A stretch of DNA of 64,000 nt from Cryptomeria japonica (GCF_030272615.1 NC_081410.1:128030640-128094639), one strand, 5' to 3'. Numbered from the stretch's first letter, positions 12,370 to 24,651 are shown. Notes: a model not told the origin generated them from the sequence alone. Numbers and translations: made by a program.

Positions 12370-13083
12370 ATGGCTTTTCATGCTTTAACTAGTAGTGGTA
12401 TTGAGCTTGAATTGAATGTTGGCTTGGTTGCATCAAGTAACTTAGGAGAGAAATCATCCCTTAATTGAACACACATCTTGCCTAACATACCTAAAAACAA
12501 CTCCTCTCATGATTCCCACAATGAGGATGACCCTATATTTCATGACTATAATGAACAATTGAAGAAGTTGGACAAGGAATTGGAAGGTTTTCAATAATTT
12601 ATGAGTACAAAACACCTGGCTGGAGAGGTATTCCCCTTGATTGAGAGTCCAAGAATATTGGTACAAGCTAATTCACATGGTGTAGATATTCTACGTAGCA
12701 TAGCTCATATAGTGGATGAAAAAATTATAATTGTAGCTAATTGCACACAAGTGCTTGGATATATGGCTCCTCAAAGCCAAATGGAGATGCAAGTATCGCC
12801 AGCCACAATGATATCTTCTATTTCTAAATTCACTTCTTCAATCATATCTACTTTTTCACAAAATGATAATACCACCCATGTTAGTTTTGGGCCTAATGCT
12901 ATTAACCAATATACCTATGTTCCACCTTCCTCTACTATCCCCGTTGCTTCTCAAAATACCCACCAACCTTCTCCACTTCTCACTTACCATAATGTTCCAC
13001 TTACTTATCATAATGTCCCACCACCTACATTAAATTCCAACTCACCCTCACTTTCCAATTATTTGTATTTATCCTATTTGTGA
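12370..13083 (+). pseudogene. Decayed gag-like reading frame
   Basis: One frame runs from an ATG at 12370 to the stop at 13081-13083, broken by in-frame stops near 12463 and 12595. The second part (12601-13083, 160 codons) is polar then Pro/Ser/Tyr-rich and contains a small internal duplication, LTYHNVP repeated. Composition and position downstream of a putative LTR suggest the N-terminal part of a retrotransposon Gag, but no diagnostic motif such as a zinc knuckle is present. Origin uncertain. Confidence 0.3.
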
Positions 13084-13630
13084 AAATGAGGGATTAGATC
13101 ATGAGTATCTTCCTACTTTCCCATTTCAACCTTCTTAGGTTGGTTGGGGTTGGTTCAAAAGTTGGCAAGGAGAAGTTGGATGGTTTGTAGTCTCCAATTT
13201 CCATGATGATGTGAGCATACCATTAAAGAAATTTTATGTTTGTAGTCTCCAACTTCTGTGGGTGTTAGTTTTTATATGATATGATTCATATTTATTGTCA
13301 ATTGTTTTTTGTCTACCAATTATTTTATTAATAAAGCTTATAAATTTTTTACATTTTATGTAATTTTTCTTCTAGACTCATAACTAACTAGTAAAATTAA
13401 ATTATTATTAAATTATATTAATATTTAAAATTGCATTTTATAATTAATTTTATTCTAATATTTTTTTTCTATTACTTAAATTTAACTTTATTTTTAATTA
13501 AAACTTAAAAATTGATTTTTTAGTCTTATATTCTTTATTAATTATTTAATAAATTCTAAAAAATTAATTCAACATACATTAATATGTTTATTTTATGTTT
13601 TATCAGTAATTGATTTTTTTAATTATTAAT
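13084..13630. other. AT-rich spacer
   Basis: Strongly AT-rich sequence with long TTAATT runs. No gene or element boundary could be recognised. Confidence 0.5.
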
Positions 13631-13639
13631 ATATCGGTA

Positions 13640-15316
13640 TTTATGCCTAGCCTGAACCAGGAGTGGCTACAAACAGGGAACCACCTCCCCAAGAACACAA
13701 TACACCCGAGTGCAAATACCCATTAACAGGTCATAAAATTACATCTTCCTTTTTGCTTCCCCCTTAGTGAGAGTGGAGAAGCATATTAGAAAGACCCTCT
13801 CACTTTAAACTTTTGTCTCTCCGCCCCTTCACCACTTTTTAGCCCTCCTCCTCTATTACAACACCTTGTTGTCCCACAATGCTATCATCCATAGAAAGCC
13901 TCACCTCCCTATCTAAACTAACAAGACTAACCACTGCTGCCAATAGTTGAACGCTTGTTATAATTTAAAAAAGCAATTCCCTTTGAGGATTCTCTATTTG
14001 AGTAATTTTGTTTTTTCACTACCTGATTTACACTTTTCTCCCACACAACATCCATACCAAACTCCTACTTTGAAACATCCAACATAACCTAGGAAGGCGT
14101 GCCAATGGACCTTCTAACCCCACCCTCCTCTTTGCGTGAAAGGACAATGCTCACATTCGTCTTCTTTCTATATTAATAGCCAACATTAACACTAACATTA
14201 TCTTTATTCTCACCCCCTTGTGGGGTCTTAGAAGTTGAGGTTTCATTGTCTAGGTTAACCTTAGGCTCACCTTGACCCTTGGAGGCTTCGTAGATTTCAT
14301 TGCAATCTTTTTCTACTGCATAGTGATAAGGGGAAACTTCCCTCCACCATGAAGTCGAATTGCTCATCTTATGCTTTTCACATTTAATTGCAATGTTTCC
14401 CATTTGAAAGCACCTTCTGCATCTGAATGAGATTCCCTCATAGTCCACCAGTTGCAACCATTTCCCATTAGTAAATTTTAACTCTAATTTCACTGATAGG
14501 GCCTTAGTCACATCCATCTCAACCAAAATATGAGCAAAAGTACTACGCTGAAAATATAGGGAACCTTCATCTACATCTAAGAATCTACACAAATAATTTC
14601 TAATAGTTGTAAAACATGATTCAAACCAAAACTAGAGTGGAATATTAGGAAGTCTTACCCATATAGGAATCATGTTGAATGATAGAAGGGTTGAAAGTCA
14701 GATACCATAGTTTTAGATCTACAACAAACGCTTCTCCTCCCAACTCCATTGATATTCACATAAAAATTTCTTCCTATATTGAAAACTCTCAAACACTACT
14801 ACAAAGAAACCCCTAGCACTTGGGTAAATCTACACACCCCCAATCAGAATGCAGTGCCAAAACTCTTATGCAAGTCATTCAAATTTGGCCAAAATCCTCT
14901 GAATCTGCCAATCAAACCCTTCTCCACAAAATATTCCTCATTTTCCATAACCTCCTCGGCAATTTCCTCATCCAAGCTAACCATATATCTTGCAACCCGT
15001 TATGAGTCCCAAGAATCTATGGTCTGCTTAGATCTACCTTCCCCCGTGTGCCTCTTCTCTCTCTACAGATTGCCCACTTGCCTCTGCCTTGTCCAAAGCC
15101 CTTCCCTGCAACCCCAACCATATTGCTCTAATTTCCAGTCGTTGACATACCACAAACCACTATTCCAAGAGACCACAAACCCCAAACCAACATTAACCAC
15201 CCAAGAAGAAGCAAAAAAATGCCTCACATCTCTCGTACATTTTTGAAAGCCCTCTCTCACTCTCTGCGAAATTGCAAAAACCCTAGGGAGCAGTAATATC
15301 CACAACAACTCCATTT
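13640..15316 (-). pseudogene. LINE remnant with ORF1 (DUF4283 and zinc knuckle), no EN-RT
   Basis: Minus-strand frames carry a plant L1-type ORF1 in pieces. First comes an acidic stretch read as SLDEEIAEEVMENEE and GLIGRFRGFWPNLNDL. A DUF4283-like core follows (GFFVVVFESFQYRKKF; MIPIWVRLPNIPL). The 14173-14592 frame holds ILVEMDVTKALSVKLELKF and the zinc-knuckle-like FRCRRCFQMGNIAIKC. ORF1 is an RNA-binding chaperone of LINE ribonucleoprotein particles. In-frame stops and shifts separate the pieces. Downstream of the knuckle only about 530 bp remain before a LINE-like 3' end with CCTGGTTCAGG and an AATAATTAAAA tail near 13,630-13,690, so endonuclease and RT are missing. No target duplication was found and the outer limits are approximate. 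Confidence 0.7.
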
Positions 15317-15337
15317 TTTAGATTTCGATATAAAGTT

Positions 15338-16490
15338 GTCCTATAAGGGCCCGCTAGTCCTAACCCTTGTATACACATAAAAATGGCTATGAGCAATTAA
15401 ATAAATATTTTATATTTATTTAATAATTATTCTTCTATTAAATAGTTAATTTGAAAAGATTAATTTATTTAATTCATTTCATGTCTTTCTAATAATTAAT
15501 TTAATTGAAATATTTTATTTATTTATCCTTATTCTTCTAATCAATCAATTAAATATCTAATATTTAATGGTTATTCTTCTATCCTATAGTCTCAATTATT
15601 AAATGATTTCTTAAATTATTTAATTCATTTCCAACTCACCTTCCATCTCCACTTCATCTTTCCTTTGCCAACTCATCCATCATATGGCTAAATTAATTCA
15701 ACAAAATTAAAATAAATAAAACATTTATTAGCCACTTATCTCCGACTTTCAAAATAAATGAAATATTGTGTACGCACACATATTTCCTAACCTTCTTCTA
15801 TATTCTCTCCAACATCCCTACATCTTAGGAAGGAATTGAGTCCACTTGTCCTCTCATGCCTAAATCTTCTCCAACCATCCCTAGATTCCCTCAGTCAGCA
15901 ACCTAGTCAAGGTGAGATGAGTGACACTTGTCTTCTCCTTCCCCCTTTCTCTCAACCTTCACCTTTGCTCACAACCATCCAAATTTGTAGATCTGATCAT
16001 GACCGTTGATCTTGGACACATCATCTTATCCTCTCAAAAGTCTATAAAAGTAGGAGTTTGAGTTGAGAAAGAGTTAGTCCTCAAGTTAGTCTTCAAGTTA
16101 GTCTTCAAATTAGTCTTCAAGTTAAAATTTTGAATAAAACTTATGCATCTGTGAGTTTTTATCGTGAAGCAATTAGCAATTTAGCATTTCTCATTTAGTA
16201 TAATCATTTAGCTTTAAATCGTTTGCATTGCATATCATAGTATCACTTAACTATTAGTTATTAGTCCATTCTTCATATGCCATCTTGGAAGCTACCAATG
16301 TTTGTCTAAGAGCAAATCATCTGCAACCAAGAACAGTGGAGTTAGGACACAATGAGACTTAAATCATGAAGGTAATAATAGTGTTTTTATTTTAATATCA
16401 ATTTCATGTAGTTTCATTGGTTGAGTTTGGATTTCCTGTAGCATTTCCTTTGTATTTTGTGAAACTAATATGTTGCAGGTAGTATTTTGA
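15338..16490 (+). repeat. LTR-like block with TATA box, possible solo gypsy LTR
   Basis: Starts TGTCCTATAAGGGCCC and continues with TTAATTAAATAAATATTT-rich modules like those in the LTRs of the large gypsy element at 30-46 kb. TCTATAAAAG at about 16041 is a good TATA box, followed about 30 bp on by a 12-bp tandem repeat (AGTTAGTCTTCA-type, about four copies, 16072-16119). No matching second LTR or target duplication was found, and the 3' end is a guess. Confidence 0.3.
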
Positions 16491-16653
16491 TGATGAAATT
16501 CAAGTTGACACAACCCTAATTAAACCATCATAATTAAATCCTAATTAAAGTCTACCATACATTTATATAAATGAATAGAAATTACCATTGATACAAGTAC
16601 ATAAGATAATAAATGCATACATAAGTAATATATTAATGAAATCAACATACATG

Positions 16654-18186
16654 TGTTGGCAATATAGCATTATAATAGACAATGAAGGATTGTTGACATT
16701 TCAATAAGGATATTGAGGAGGTTGTTGATGATTATGGATATAACTGATTAAGGATGTTTACTGTCTTGATATTATTATTTTGTCATTGATGTCAAGAAAT
16801 TGACTTTTTAATTCAATATGATGTTGCCATATCTTGAGAAGTATGATTTGAAGAATATAAAGATGTCGGTAAAAGACACAGGAAAGATTATGATGAATAA
16901 GAGGATGAATAAGATATTCAATGGGCAACTATTACCAAGTCAGACAAAGATGAGATCATGATGTTTAGATTGTTTTAACACCATACATATGTTGTAAATT
17001 GTAAGGTTAATACTATACTATGTTACCAAGCAAAGAACCTAGTCGGTAAACCGTAAGGAACCTAGTCGGTAAACCCTAAGGTTATCGCTATCGGTTAATG
17101 AAGGCGGAATGTCTACCGAGTGAATTTTAGTATTTACCGAGTTGTAACCGAGTTGTAAACGAATGCATTAAAAGGTTACGTGTGTTATTTAATGAAGGAA
17201 GCTGATGAGCTGGAACTGATTAAATGATTGGTATGTCATAAATAAAGTTTGTTAATGAATCTATGGCAAAGAAAAGTCAGCATGAAGATCTACAACGCAG
17301 ATTGAACCGCAATACCCTAGCACAAGTTCCAAGAAATATATGCAAGTTCCTAGGTGGGGTAAAATGTTTTCAGATTGAAAGATGCATTGAACCTGGACAA
17401 GATTAAAGATCTGATGGCTATGATTGATCATGGAAATATGATCAAGGAGATTAAGCGGTTAGCTAATTGTTTATAAATAGGGAACTGTTGATAAACAATG
17501 CATGTGGGCAAGTTTATGCACAGGGATGCTACATAGTGATTACTGAGCACAGAAGCTTGAAGACTTGTTTAAATAACAGAGTATAGAAGCCCAGTAGATG
17601 GACAAGATTGGTTCTATGTATAGATTGTATTGAACAAATAAGAATCTGCTTTAGCATTTTAGATGTGAAGTTGCAGATAGATTTTTATTACTGTTATTTT
17701 GTGAAAGTGATAGAAAATCTCTTAACCGAGTGGACTTAACAGTCTTATTTGTAAAACCCTCTAGCAAGGTGACATTCTGATTGAGTGTTTGAAATCCTTT
17801 AACAAGGTCACTTCTAACAAGGTGAAGATCCTAACAGATCTGAGGGAAATCCCTTAACCAGGTCACATCTAGCAATGTGTTTGTAATCTTTAACAGGATT
17901 TGCTTTTAACCGAGCATACTCTAGAAGAGTATATTTCTTAGTGGGTCCGAAATCCCACAGTGGTTTTTCCCTATTTGGGTTTCCACGTTAAATCTGGTGT
18001 TATGAGGTTTATGATGTTTATATGCTTTTGAGTTTGCATGTTTAAGAGTTTTGGTTATATTACTAAAGTATATGTTACCGAGGTTGAATCTGATGTTTTT
18101 ATAGAAGATTAAGTTTGTATGATTCACCCCCCCTCTCATCTTGTTGGCTATTGGATTTGTACTTACATTTAGTATTAGAACTATCA
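16654..18186 (+). repeat. 5' LTR of copia element 1 (1533 bp)
   Basis: Runs from TGTTGGCAAT to AACTATCA, immediately before the primer binding site. A TATA box, TATAAATAG, sits at 17472-17480. GAACCTAGTCGGTAAACC is repeated in tandem near 17036-17082. The last 107 bp, including ATTCACCCCCCCTCTC, recur at 21962-22068 with only a few differences. ACCGAG- and AACAAGGT-type motifs also occur in the solo LTR at 28188, indicating a related family. Confidence 0.85.
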
Positions 18187-18188
18187 AT

Positions 18189-18200
18189 TGGTATCAGAGC
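18189..18200 (+). other. Primer binding site, initiator tRNA-Met type
   Basis: TGGTATCAGAGC lies 2 bp after the 5' LTR. It is the standard plant copia site complementary to the 3' end of initiator methionine tRNA, where minus-strand DNA synthesis starts. Confidence 0.95.
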
Positions 18201-18250
18201 CTTGGACTCTAGAAGAAAATTTTAAAGGCACTTGAATTAAAGATCCAAAG

Positions 18251-19303
18251 ATGTATAAGAGGGATGCACCGAAGCTGAACAAGTCAAGTTTCTCTACATG
18301 GCAGAAAAGGATGAAGTTGCATCTATCAGGAGTTGGAGAATATGGTGTATACTATCTGGAGAATGATTTTGTTACACCGAGCACCTATCCATTGACTATG
18401 GAAGAGATAAAGGCAAAGCAAGAACATATCCAAGCAATGATTGAAATAACATTTGCATTGACCGATTCAGAGTTTAATAATCTAGAAGGTTGCAATGATG
18501 CAAAGGCAATGTGGGATAAGCTCATATCAATATATGGAGGAGATGAACATGTTCAAAGAGCAAAAGTAGATAGTCTAAGAGGACAACTTGAATCTATGAG
18601 GATGAATGAAGGTGAGAACATAACTCAGTACAGTACAAGACTAAAGGAGATTGTCAATCAAATCAAAGGAGCAGGTGGAACTATTGAAGAAAAAGATATA
18701 ACAAGTAAGTTGTTAAGAACCCTTCTACCGGCTTATGCAATCCGAGTCTTTGCAATCAATGAATTGAGGTCTGTACCTAATATGCCAATTTCTTTAGATG
18801 CTACTATTGGCAAGCTACATGCATTTGAGTTATGTAACTTTGATAACAGTGGATCTTCAGTAAATAAAGTTGAATCTGCATTTAGTTCTTTTCATCTTGA
18901 TGAATCTAATGATTTCAATGAAAGAAAGTATAAGTACTCTGAAGGAGATCACAGTGGAGCAAGTGAAAGATTTTGTAAGAACATGGAAGAAGTACACAAA
19001 CTGTATGAGGAAATCAGAAAGCAAGAAGAGTTTGAAGCACTATTAGCCAAAAGGTTACCGAGAGGCAAAGGTAAGTACAAAGGAAAACTACCTTTGAAAT
19101 GTTTCAATTGTGATAAAATAGGACATATGGCTTCTAACTGTCCTAACAAAGATTCTACTGAAAAGAGAGATTGCCGAGATGACAGACAAAAAGATAATCA
19201 TTACAGAGGACACCGAGACTTCAGAAGAAGAGATAGAAAGACATGCTTAATAGTCGATGAGGAATCCAATGATGATAAATCAGATGAAACTGATACAGAG
19301 TAA
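18251..19303 (+). CDS. Copia Gag (element 1)
   Basis: A 350-aa structural protein that would assemble virus-like particles and package the element's RNA. The first part matches the copia gag (UBN2-type) domain: KSSFSTWQKRMKLHLSGVG near the start, AMWDKLISIYGGDEHVQRAK in the middle, and a lysine-rich C-terminal third. A canonical CCHC zinc knuckle, CFNCDKIGHMASNC, occupies residues 284-297. The start ATG lies 64 nt after the LTR. The TAA at 19301-19303 falls in the same frame as the downstream protease; it may be a mutation or an original gag/pol separator, and I favour mutation because other stops exist. Confidence 0.88.
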   Translation: MYKRDAPKLNKSSFSTWQKRMKLHLSGVGEYGVYYLENDFVTPSTYPLTMEEIKAKQEHIQAMIEITFALTDSEFNNLEGCNDAKAMWDKLISIYGGDEHVQRAKVDSLRGQLESMRMNEGENITQYSTRLKEIVNQIKGAGGTIEEKDITSKLLRTLLPAYAIRVFAINELRSVPNMPISLDATIGKLHAFELCNFDNSGSSVNKVESAFSSFHLDESNDFNERKYKYSEGDHSGASERFCKNMEEVHKLYEEIRKQEEFEALLAKRLPRGKGKYKGKLPLKCFNCDKIGHMASNCPNKDSTEKRDCRDDRQKDNHYRGHRDFRRRDRKTCLIVDEESNDDKSDETDTE

Positions 19304-20440
19304 GTAGTTTATGTGGCTATCAAAGATGGATCAGATGAAGAAAGGTATGAAGAAAAAGCCCTAATATCTCACATAAACACTAATGATTCCTGGATCATAG
19401 ATAGTGGATGCTCACATCATATGACAAGAGATAAACATAAGTTTGTTATATTAGAAGATTATGATGGAGGCTATGTTAGATTTGGTAATGATGCACCATG
19501 TCCGGTGAAAGGTAAAGGATCCATAACACTTCTTGACAATGCAAGATGCAATGATGTTTATTGGGTTGAAGGTTTGAAATACAATTTGTTGAGTGTAGCA
19601 CAGCTAAACAACACAGGTTACCGAATAGAATTTCAGAAAGGAATTGTCAAAGTTCATGACAAGAATGGAAAGTTAGCTGCTACCGGGACACAAACAAAAG
19701 GTAACACATTTCACCTTGACTCAACTCATAACAAGTGTTTGTATGCAAAGATAGATGATACCTGGTTATGGCATAAAAGGTTTTGTCATGTAAATTTTGA
19801 TAATCTGATCAAAATAAGTAAGAAGCACCGAGTAAGAGGTCTACCGAGTCTTGAAAAATTTGAGAATGTTATGTGCTGAGGATGCCAGATGGGTAAGATG
19901 ACAAGATCAAGCTTTACAAGCAAGTCTTACACTTCTAAGGAAACTTTAGATCTAGTGCACACTGATCTTTGTGGTCCTATGAAAGTTCAAAGTTATTATG
20001 GTGATAAATATTTCATATTATTTGTGGATGACTATTCAAGGATGATGTCAGTAATGTTTTTAAAAGAAAAATCGGAAGCTTTTCAAATGTTTAAATGGTA
20101 CAAGGCAAGAGTTGAAAATGAAACAGGAAGACAACTGAAATGTCTTAGATCAGATAGAGGAGGAGAGTTCACATCTGATGAATTCAACTTATTCTGCAAT
20201 GATCATGGTATTAGAAGACAAGTCTTTGCACCGAGAACTCCACAGCATAATGGAATAGCTGAGAGAAGAAACAGATCTATTGTGGATTGTGCTAGAACAC
20301 TGATGATTGAAAAGAAAGTGCCACAAACATTTTGGAGAGAAGCAATAAGCACAACAGTTTACACCCTAAACCGAGTACAATTGAAGAAAGGTACTTTGAA
20401 GACACCATATGAAATCTGGTATGATAGAAACCTAATGTAA
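19304..20440 (+). pseudogene. Copia protease and integrase (element 1)
   Basis: Continues the gag frame. The aspartic protease site is WIIDSGCSHHM near 19390-19422. The pre-integrase zinc-binding region (WHKRFCHVNFDNL) precedes a TGA at 19877 and an integrase core with all three catalytic acidic residues visible: D in HTDLCGP, D in RSDRGGEF, E in NGIAERRNR. Protease would cut the polyprotein and integrase would insert the DNA copy. Frame is lost near 20430, where the sequence after GATAGAAA is one base short; homologous sequence continues in the next frame ([15 protein letters not shown]). Confidence 0.88.
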
Positions 20441-21945
20441 GTTATTTTAAAATCTTTGGAAGTAGATGCTATGTTCACAAAGATGATAGAAATGGAAAGT
20501 TTGATCAGAAAAATGAAGAAGGAACATTTCTAGGTTATTCCTCTAGAAGCAAAGCATTTAAATGTCTGATCAAATCATCTAACAAAATAGTAGAAAGTGC
20601 AAATGTGAAAATTGATGAATTTGCAGAAAGAAATAATGAAGGAAATTCCAAGGAACCAGAAGACTATGATGAATTTGTCTATGTTCAACCGAGAAGTCTT
20701 ACCGAGAAGACTATTGAAGAAAATGAAGAGAATATCCAGTTACCGAGTGATGAAGAAGATCATACCGAGCCTGTATTAGCCAAGTATGTCACAAGACATC
20801 ATGCACCAAGTCAGATTATAGGAGATAAGAATGATCCAGTGATGACAAGGAACAAACTGAGACAAAACACATGTCTGATATCTGAATTTGAACTGAGAGT
20901 AGTGAAAGAGGCATTTAACAGTGAAGATTGGATAAATGCTATGACAAAAGAGATTAATCAAATCAAGAAGAATGACACATGGACACTAATCCCAAGACCG
21001 AAGGACAAAAATGTAATTGGTACAAAGTGGATTTTCAGAAACAAGCTAAATGAAAAAGGAGAGGTCATTCGAAACAAAGCAAGACTAGTTTGCAAAGGTT
21101 ATGCTCAAGAAGAAGGAATTGATTATGGTGAAACTTTTGCACCTGTTGCTAGACTTGAAGGAGTAAGAACATTGTTGGCATATGCTGCTTTCAAAAACTT
21201 CAAGGTATATCAAATGGATGTCAAATCTGCATTTCTGAATGGAATATTAGAAGAAGAAGTTTTTATTGAACAACCTAAAGGATTTGTTGAAGACAATAAT
21301 AAAGATCAGGTATGTAAATTGAACAAAGCTTTATATGGTTTGAAACAAGCACCTAGAACATGGTATGAAAGATTGCACTCTTATTTGATTAAGATTGGTT
21401 TTATAAGGACTAGTGAGAACAACAATATGTACATGAAGAATGATGAAAATGGAATACTGATCTCAGCCATATTTGTTGATGATATTATATTTTGTGGAAA
21501 TGACTCTTTATGCAAGAACTTTGGAAATGAAATGAGCAAAGAATTTGAGATGTCATTAATCGGTGAGATAAAGTATTTTATAGGTTTACAGATGCTGCAA
21601 ATGAAAAATGAGATTTTTATTACTCAATACAAGTACATAAAGGAAATCTTGAAGAAATTTGGAATGGAGGATTCAAAACCAGTAAGTACTCCTATGACTA
21701 CCAACTGTAAATTATCAAAGAATGATGAATCTGCATCTATTGATGAGACACTTTATTGATCCATGATTAGAAAGCTACAATATGTTGTTCACAGCAGACC
21801 AGACATAGCACATGCAGTAGGTATAGTTGCAAGTTTCTCTGCAGATCCTAAGGAAACACATATGACAGCAATCAAAAGAATTTTTAGATATTTGAAAGGC
21901 ACAGAGGATTATGGCTTAATATATCAGAAAGGAAATGATTTTTAG
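20441..21945 (+). pseudogene. Copia reverse transcriptase (element 1), RNase H missing
   Basis: After the frameshift the integrase tail and linker lead to a full RT domain in 20605-21759: [68 protein letters not shown], and catalytic FVDD (a common variant of YVDD). An in-frame TGA at 21757 splits off a short C-terminal piece (RKLQYVVHSRPDIAHAVG to RYLKGTEDYGLIYQKG). That piece normally leads into RNase H, but the sequence jumps to LTR tail instead. Confidence 0.9.
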
Positions 21946-21961
21946 ATACTTGAAAGGCACA

Positions 21962-22068
21962 GAGGTTGAATCTGATGTTTTTATAGAAGATTAAGTTTGT
22001 ATGATTCACCCCCCCTCTCATCTTGTTGGCTATTGGATCTGTACTTACATTTAGTATCAGAACTATCA
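21962..22068 (+). repeat. 107-bp remnant of the 3' LTR of copia element 1
   Basis: Matches 18080-18186, the end of the 5' LTR, over the full 107 bp; the differences I noticed are C for T in GGAT(C/T)TGTAC and GTAT(C/T)AGAAC. It is joined directly to pol sequence at a GAGG shared by both partners. Just before it, a 27-bp pol segment is repeated (21881-21907 and 21939-21965, one mismatch). Confidence 0.88.
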
Positions 22069-23692
22069 ACACGTAGAAAAGTAAGAATTAACATGAAATT
22101 TTGATGATTATTACAAACCCATAGTTAGTGTACATATGATTAGGATAGATTCATCAAACTTAAGTTAACATCATCAAAATCATCCACCCTAAGCATTAAG
22201 TATTCATAAAGGAAATAAAGAAAACTCATCAAAAGAAACACATAAGCAATGACACATGCACATGATGGGCACATGTTAGTAGGTTAGTGGGTTAGTCTTT
22301 CCTTACATTTTTGCTAGTTACAACTTACATGGTGACCTCCTATCACATTTACGATAGTAGACCTCATAGGTCATATACATAGCTTATATAGCTTATTCAT
22401 GAAACCACATAGGTCATTTCAAAATTACATCATAAGTACAATCATACATTAATACAATGATAAGATAATCCATTGGACTTTACAAAGCAATAGGTAAATC
22501 TTTGTCTCTGGATGTAGCATCTCCATTGCCATCAAACTCACCTCCATCTGCAAACTGGAAGACAAACATATGACCCAAGCATTTTATCCACTCAACCAAA
22601 TGAAGCTTACACTTCCTAGTGCTCATGATGAGCTTTGGTCCCTCATGATGGAGTTTCATAGCAAACCGAAAACAACTGTTGGGAATGGAACCTATGCATT
22701 CATGTAGTATCTAACAACCAAACTGTTGAACTTAGCTACATGTGTTATGGCAAGGAGAAATTAATTAAGTTATCTAACCAAATTTTAACCCTTTTGGGGT
22801 AGGTGAAAACACCCTTCCCTATTTTATCCCATGAACAAGCACATGTTTCCTAATACATCCATCATAGACAATAATGTGAAATTTACCCTTTTCGGTTAAA
22901 CTTGATTATTAAAATGTTCCAAAATGCATTCTTATTTCCTACCCAATTATGGAATCCATTTAACTTCCAAATTTAAAATAAGTGAATAATTAATTAGATA
23001 GACACAATACAATTTCAATATCAAATTCCAACCTAACTAATGATTACTGTATATTGCAATTTCCAAGGAAAAATTCTACGATAAAACCAGCTTTGCGGTC
23101 AACCAAAATCAAATCGATATTTAACCCAAGAAGTAAGTTTGCATAAATAAACGAAAGAGATAAGTAAGGTAAACAATGAATATAATAAATGTTGGGGGGT
23201 GCGATTTTACCCACATGGGTATCAACTGTGCTTGCCCAACAAAAATTTGCTAATAAACAAAATACGACCCTAGGCAATTTATATGTGATCTAAACTCAAT
23301 AAAAATATGACAGTAACATATACCCTATGTCACATAGGAGTCGATTTGGCTCTGCCTGCCCAAATCAACTCAATATAGATTCTTTGTCATCAAATCTTGA
23401 ATTTGTTAGCTGGTAAATAACCAGCACAATCAGAAAGGCAACAAATTAACTAAATATGATTTAGAAATCTCAAGCAAATCGTAAGGAGAGAGGAGAAGAG
23501 GTCGCAAATAATTGTATAAAATAGATTGACCCATTCACAAATAACGTAGGTAAAAGAGAAAATGAGGGGGTATGATAACAATAACAAAGAAAATTTACCC
23601 TTCAAGAATCATGGAGAGGTGAATGGAGATGGGTGTGGACAACCTGCAAAAAAACAATCTCTCTGAAGCCACCCTTCCAGGCCGCTAAAACC

Positions 23693-23694
<2 letters not shown>
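22069..23694. other. Intergenic DNA
   Basis: No supported gene. A minus-strand open stretch at 22480-22706 (75 codons) has gene-like amino-acid composition but matches nothing I recognise. The rest is AT-rich with short frames only. Confidence 0.45.

Positions 23695-23770
<76 letters not shown>
23695..23770. repeat. (AG)38 microsatellite
   Basis: An uninterrupted run of 38 AG dinucleotides. On the minus strand it is CT-rich and falls in an ATG-started frame (23602-23841) where it would encode alternating Leu-Ser. Perfect dinucleotide runs this long are usually highly variable in length between individuals. Confidence 0.98.
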
Positions 23771-23773
<3 letters not shown>

Positions 23774-24651
23774 TCGACTTGGCTTGCCATATCGTGGAGA
23801 GGAGAATGGTGGGCGGTTGGTGGTTCCAACACGATTCCCAAATTGGCTTACCCAATTACTGTTCAGGCAGTTCGATCTGCCCACTTCACTCTTGCAGACT
23901 GATTAAGATTGTTGAGGGAGGTTGGAGAGGGGTACGAATTGAAAGAAGCCCCTAGTATATCAATTTCAACCCTACGTTGCCACCCAAATTCCAAACAAAA
24001 CGATTTCTACAATGATATCTCTATTTGTTTTATATCTACTCATGCTGAGAATTTGATCCTAAATGCGTGAGTTTTGATTGATAGATGACTCGGGTGAATG
24101 GGGAGTTTTTTAGGAGAAAATTTCATGCACTGGAGTTGGGAGTAGAAATTAGAGGGAGAAAAATAGCCAGTTAGGAGAGAAAAAGAATGCAAACCTAATT
24201 TTAATCCCCAAATTGATGAGATTGAAGAGTTTAGACTCTCAAGTTACTGGGAATTCATCATTTGTTCTTAATTTCAAATTATATATTAATGTTTTTAATT
24301 TCAAATTTAATATTTTAATATTCTAAAATCATACATTCCAATTATATTAATATTATAATTTATTTATTCTTCAACTTTTTATTTATTTATCAATTTTAAC
24401 TTTTTAAATTGACTTTAATATTTAATGTAATTATTCGATTTAATTATTATTAATAATTTGGGTGTGTGTGTATGCACTGGTTTACATTTCGCGAGTTACC
24501 GTCGATGAGCTAGGAGACCCCTCCTCAGTCATATGTTCGCCTTCGACAATTGACCCTGCATCCACCTCATACTCAACGAAAACGTCAGATCATCATGATA
24601 TAAAAAGATTCATAAAATGATTAACATTACACTACATAAATCACTAAAAAA
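23771..24651. other. Intergenic DNA
   Basis: No coding region or element signature found. Sequence from about 24,250 onward is strongly AT-rich. Confidence 0.5.

Larger units (their letters stand above)
16654..22068 (+). mobile_element. Ty1/copia retrotransposon 1, 3'-truncated
   Basis: Order is 5' LTR, primer site, gag, protease, integrase, RT, then an abrupt junction to the last 107 bp of an LTR. Integrase before RT defines copia. Candidate target duplications ACATG (16649-16653) and ACACG (22069-22073) differ at one base. RNase H and about 1.4 kb of the 3' LTR are missing. Gag and pol were one continuous frame; it is now broken by TAA at 19301, TGA at 19877, a single-base shift near 20430 and TGA at 21757, so it is not autonomous. 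Confidence 0.92.

Noticed and set aside
19301-19303. In-frame TAA between copia gag and pol as programmed readthrough
   Set aside because: Other disabling changes downstream make simple mutation more likely, although readthrough cannot be excluded.
22480-22706. 75-codon minus-strand open stretch with gene-like composition and a possible splice acceptor
   Set aside because: No family recognised, no convincing partner exon nearby, and a stretch this long can occur by chance.
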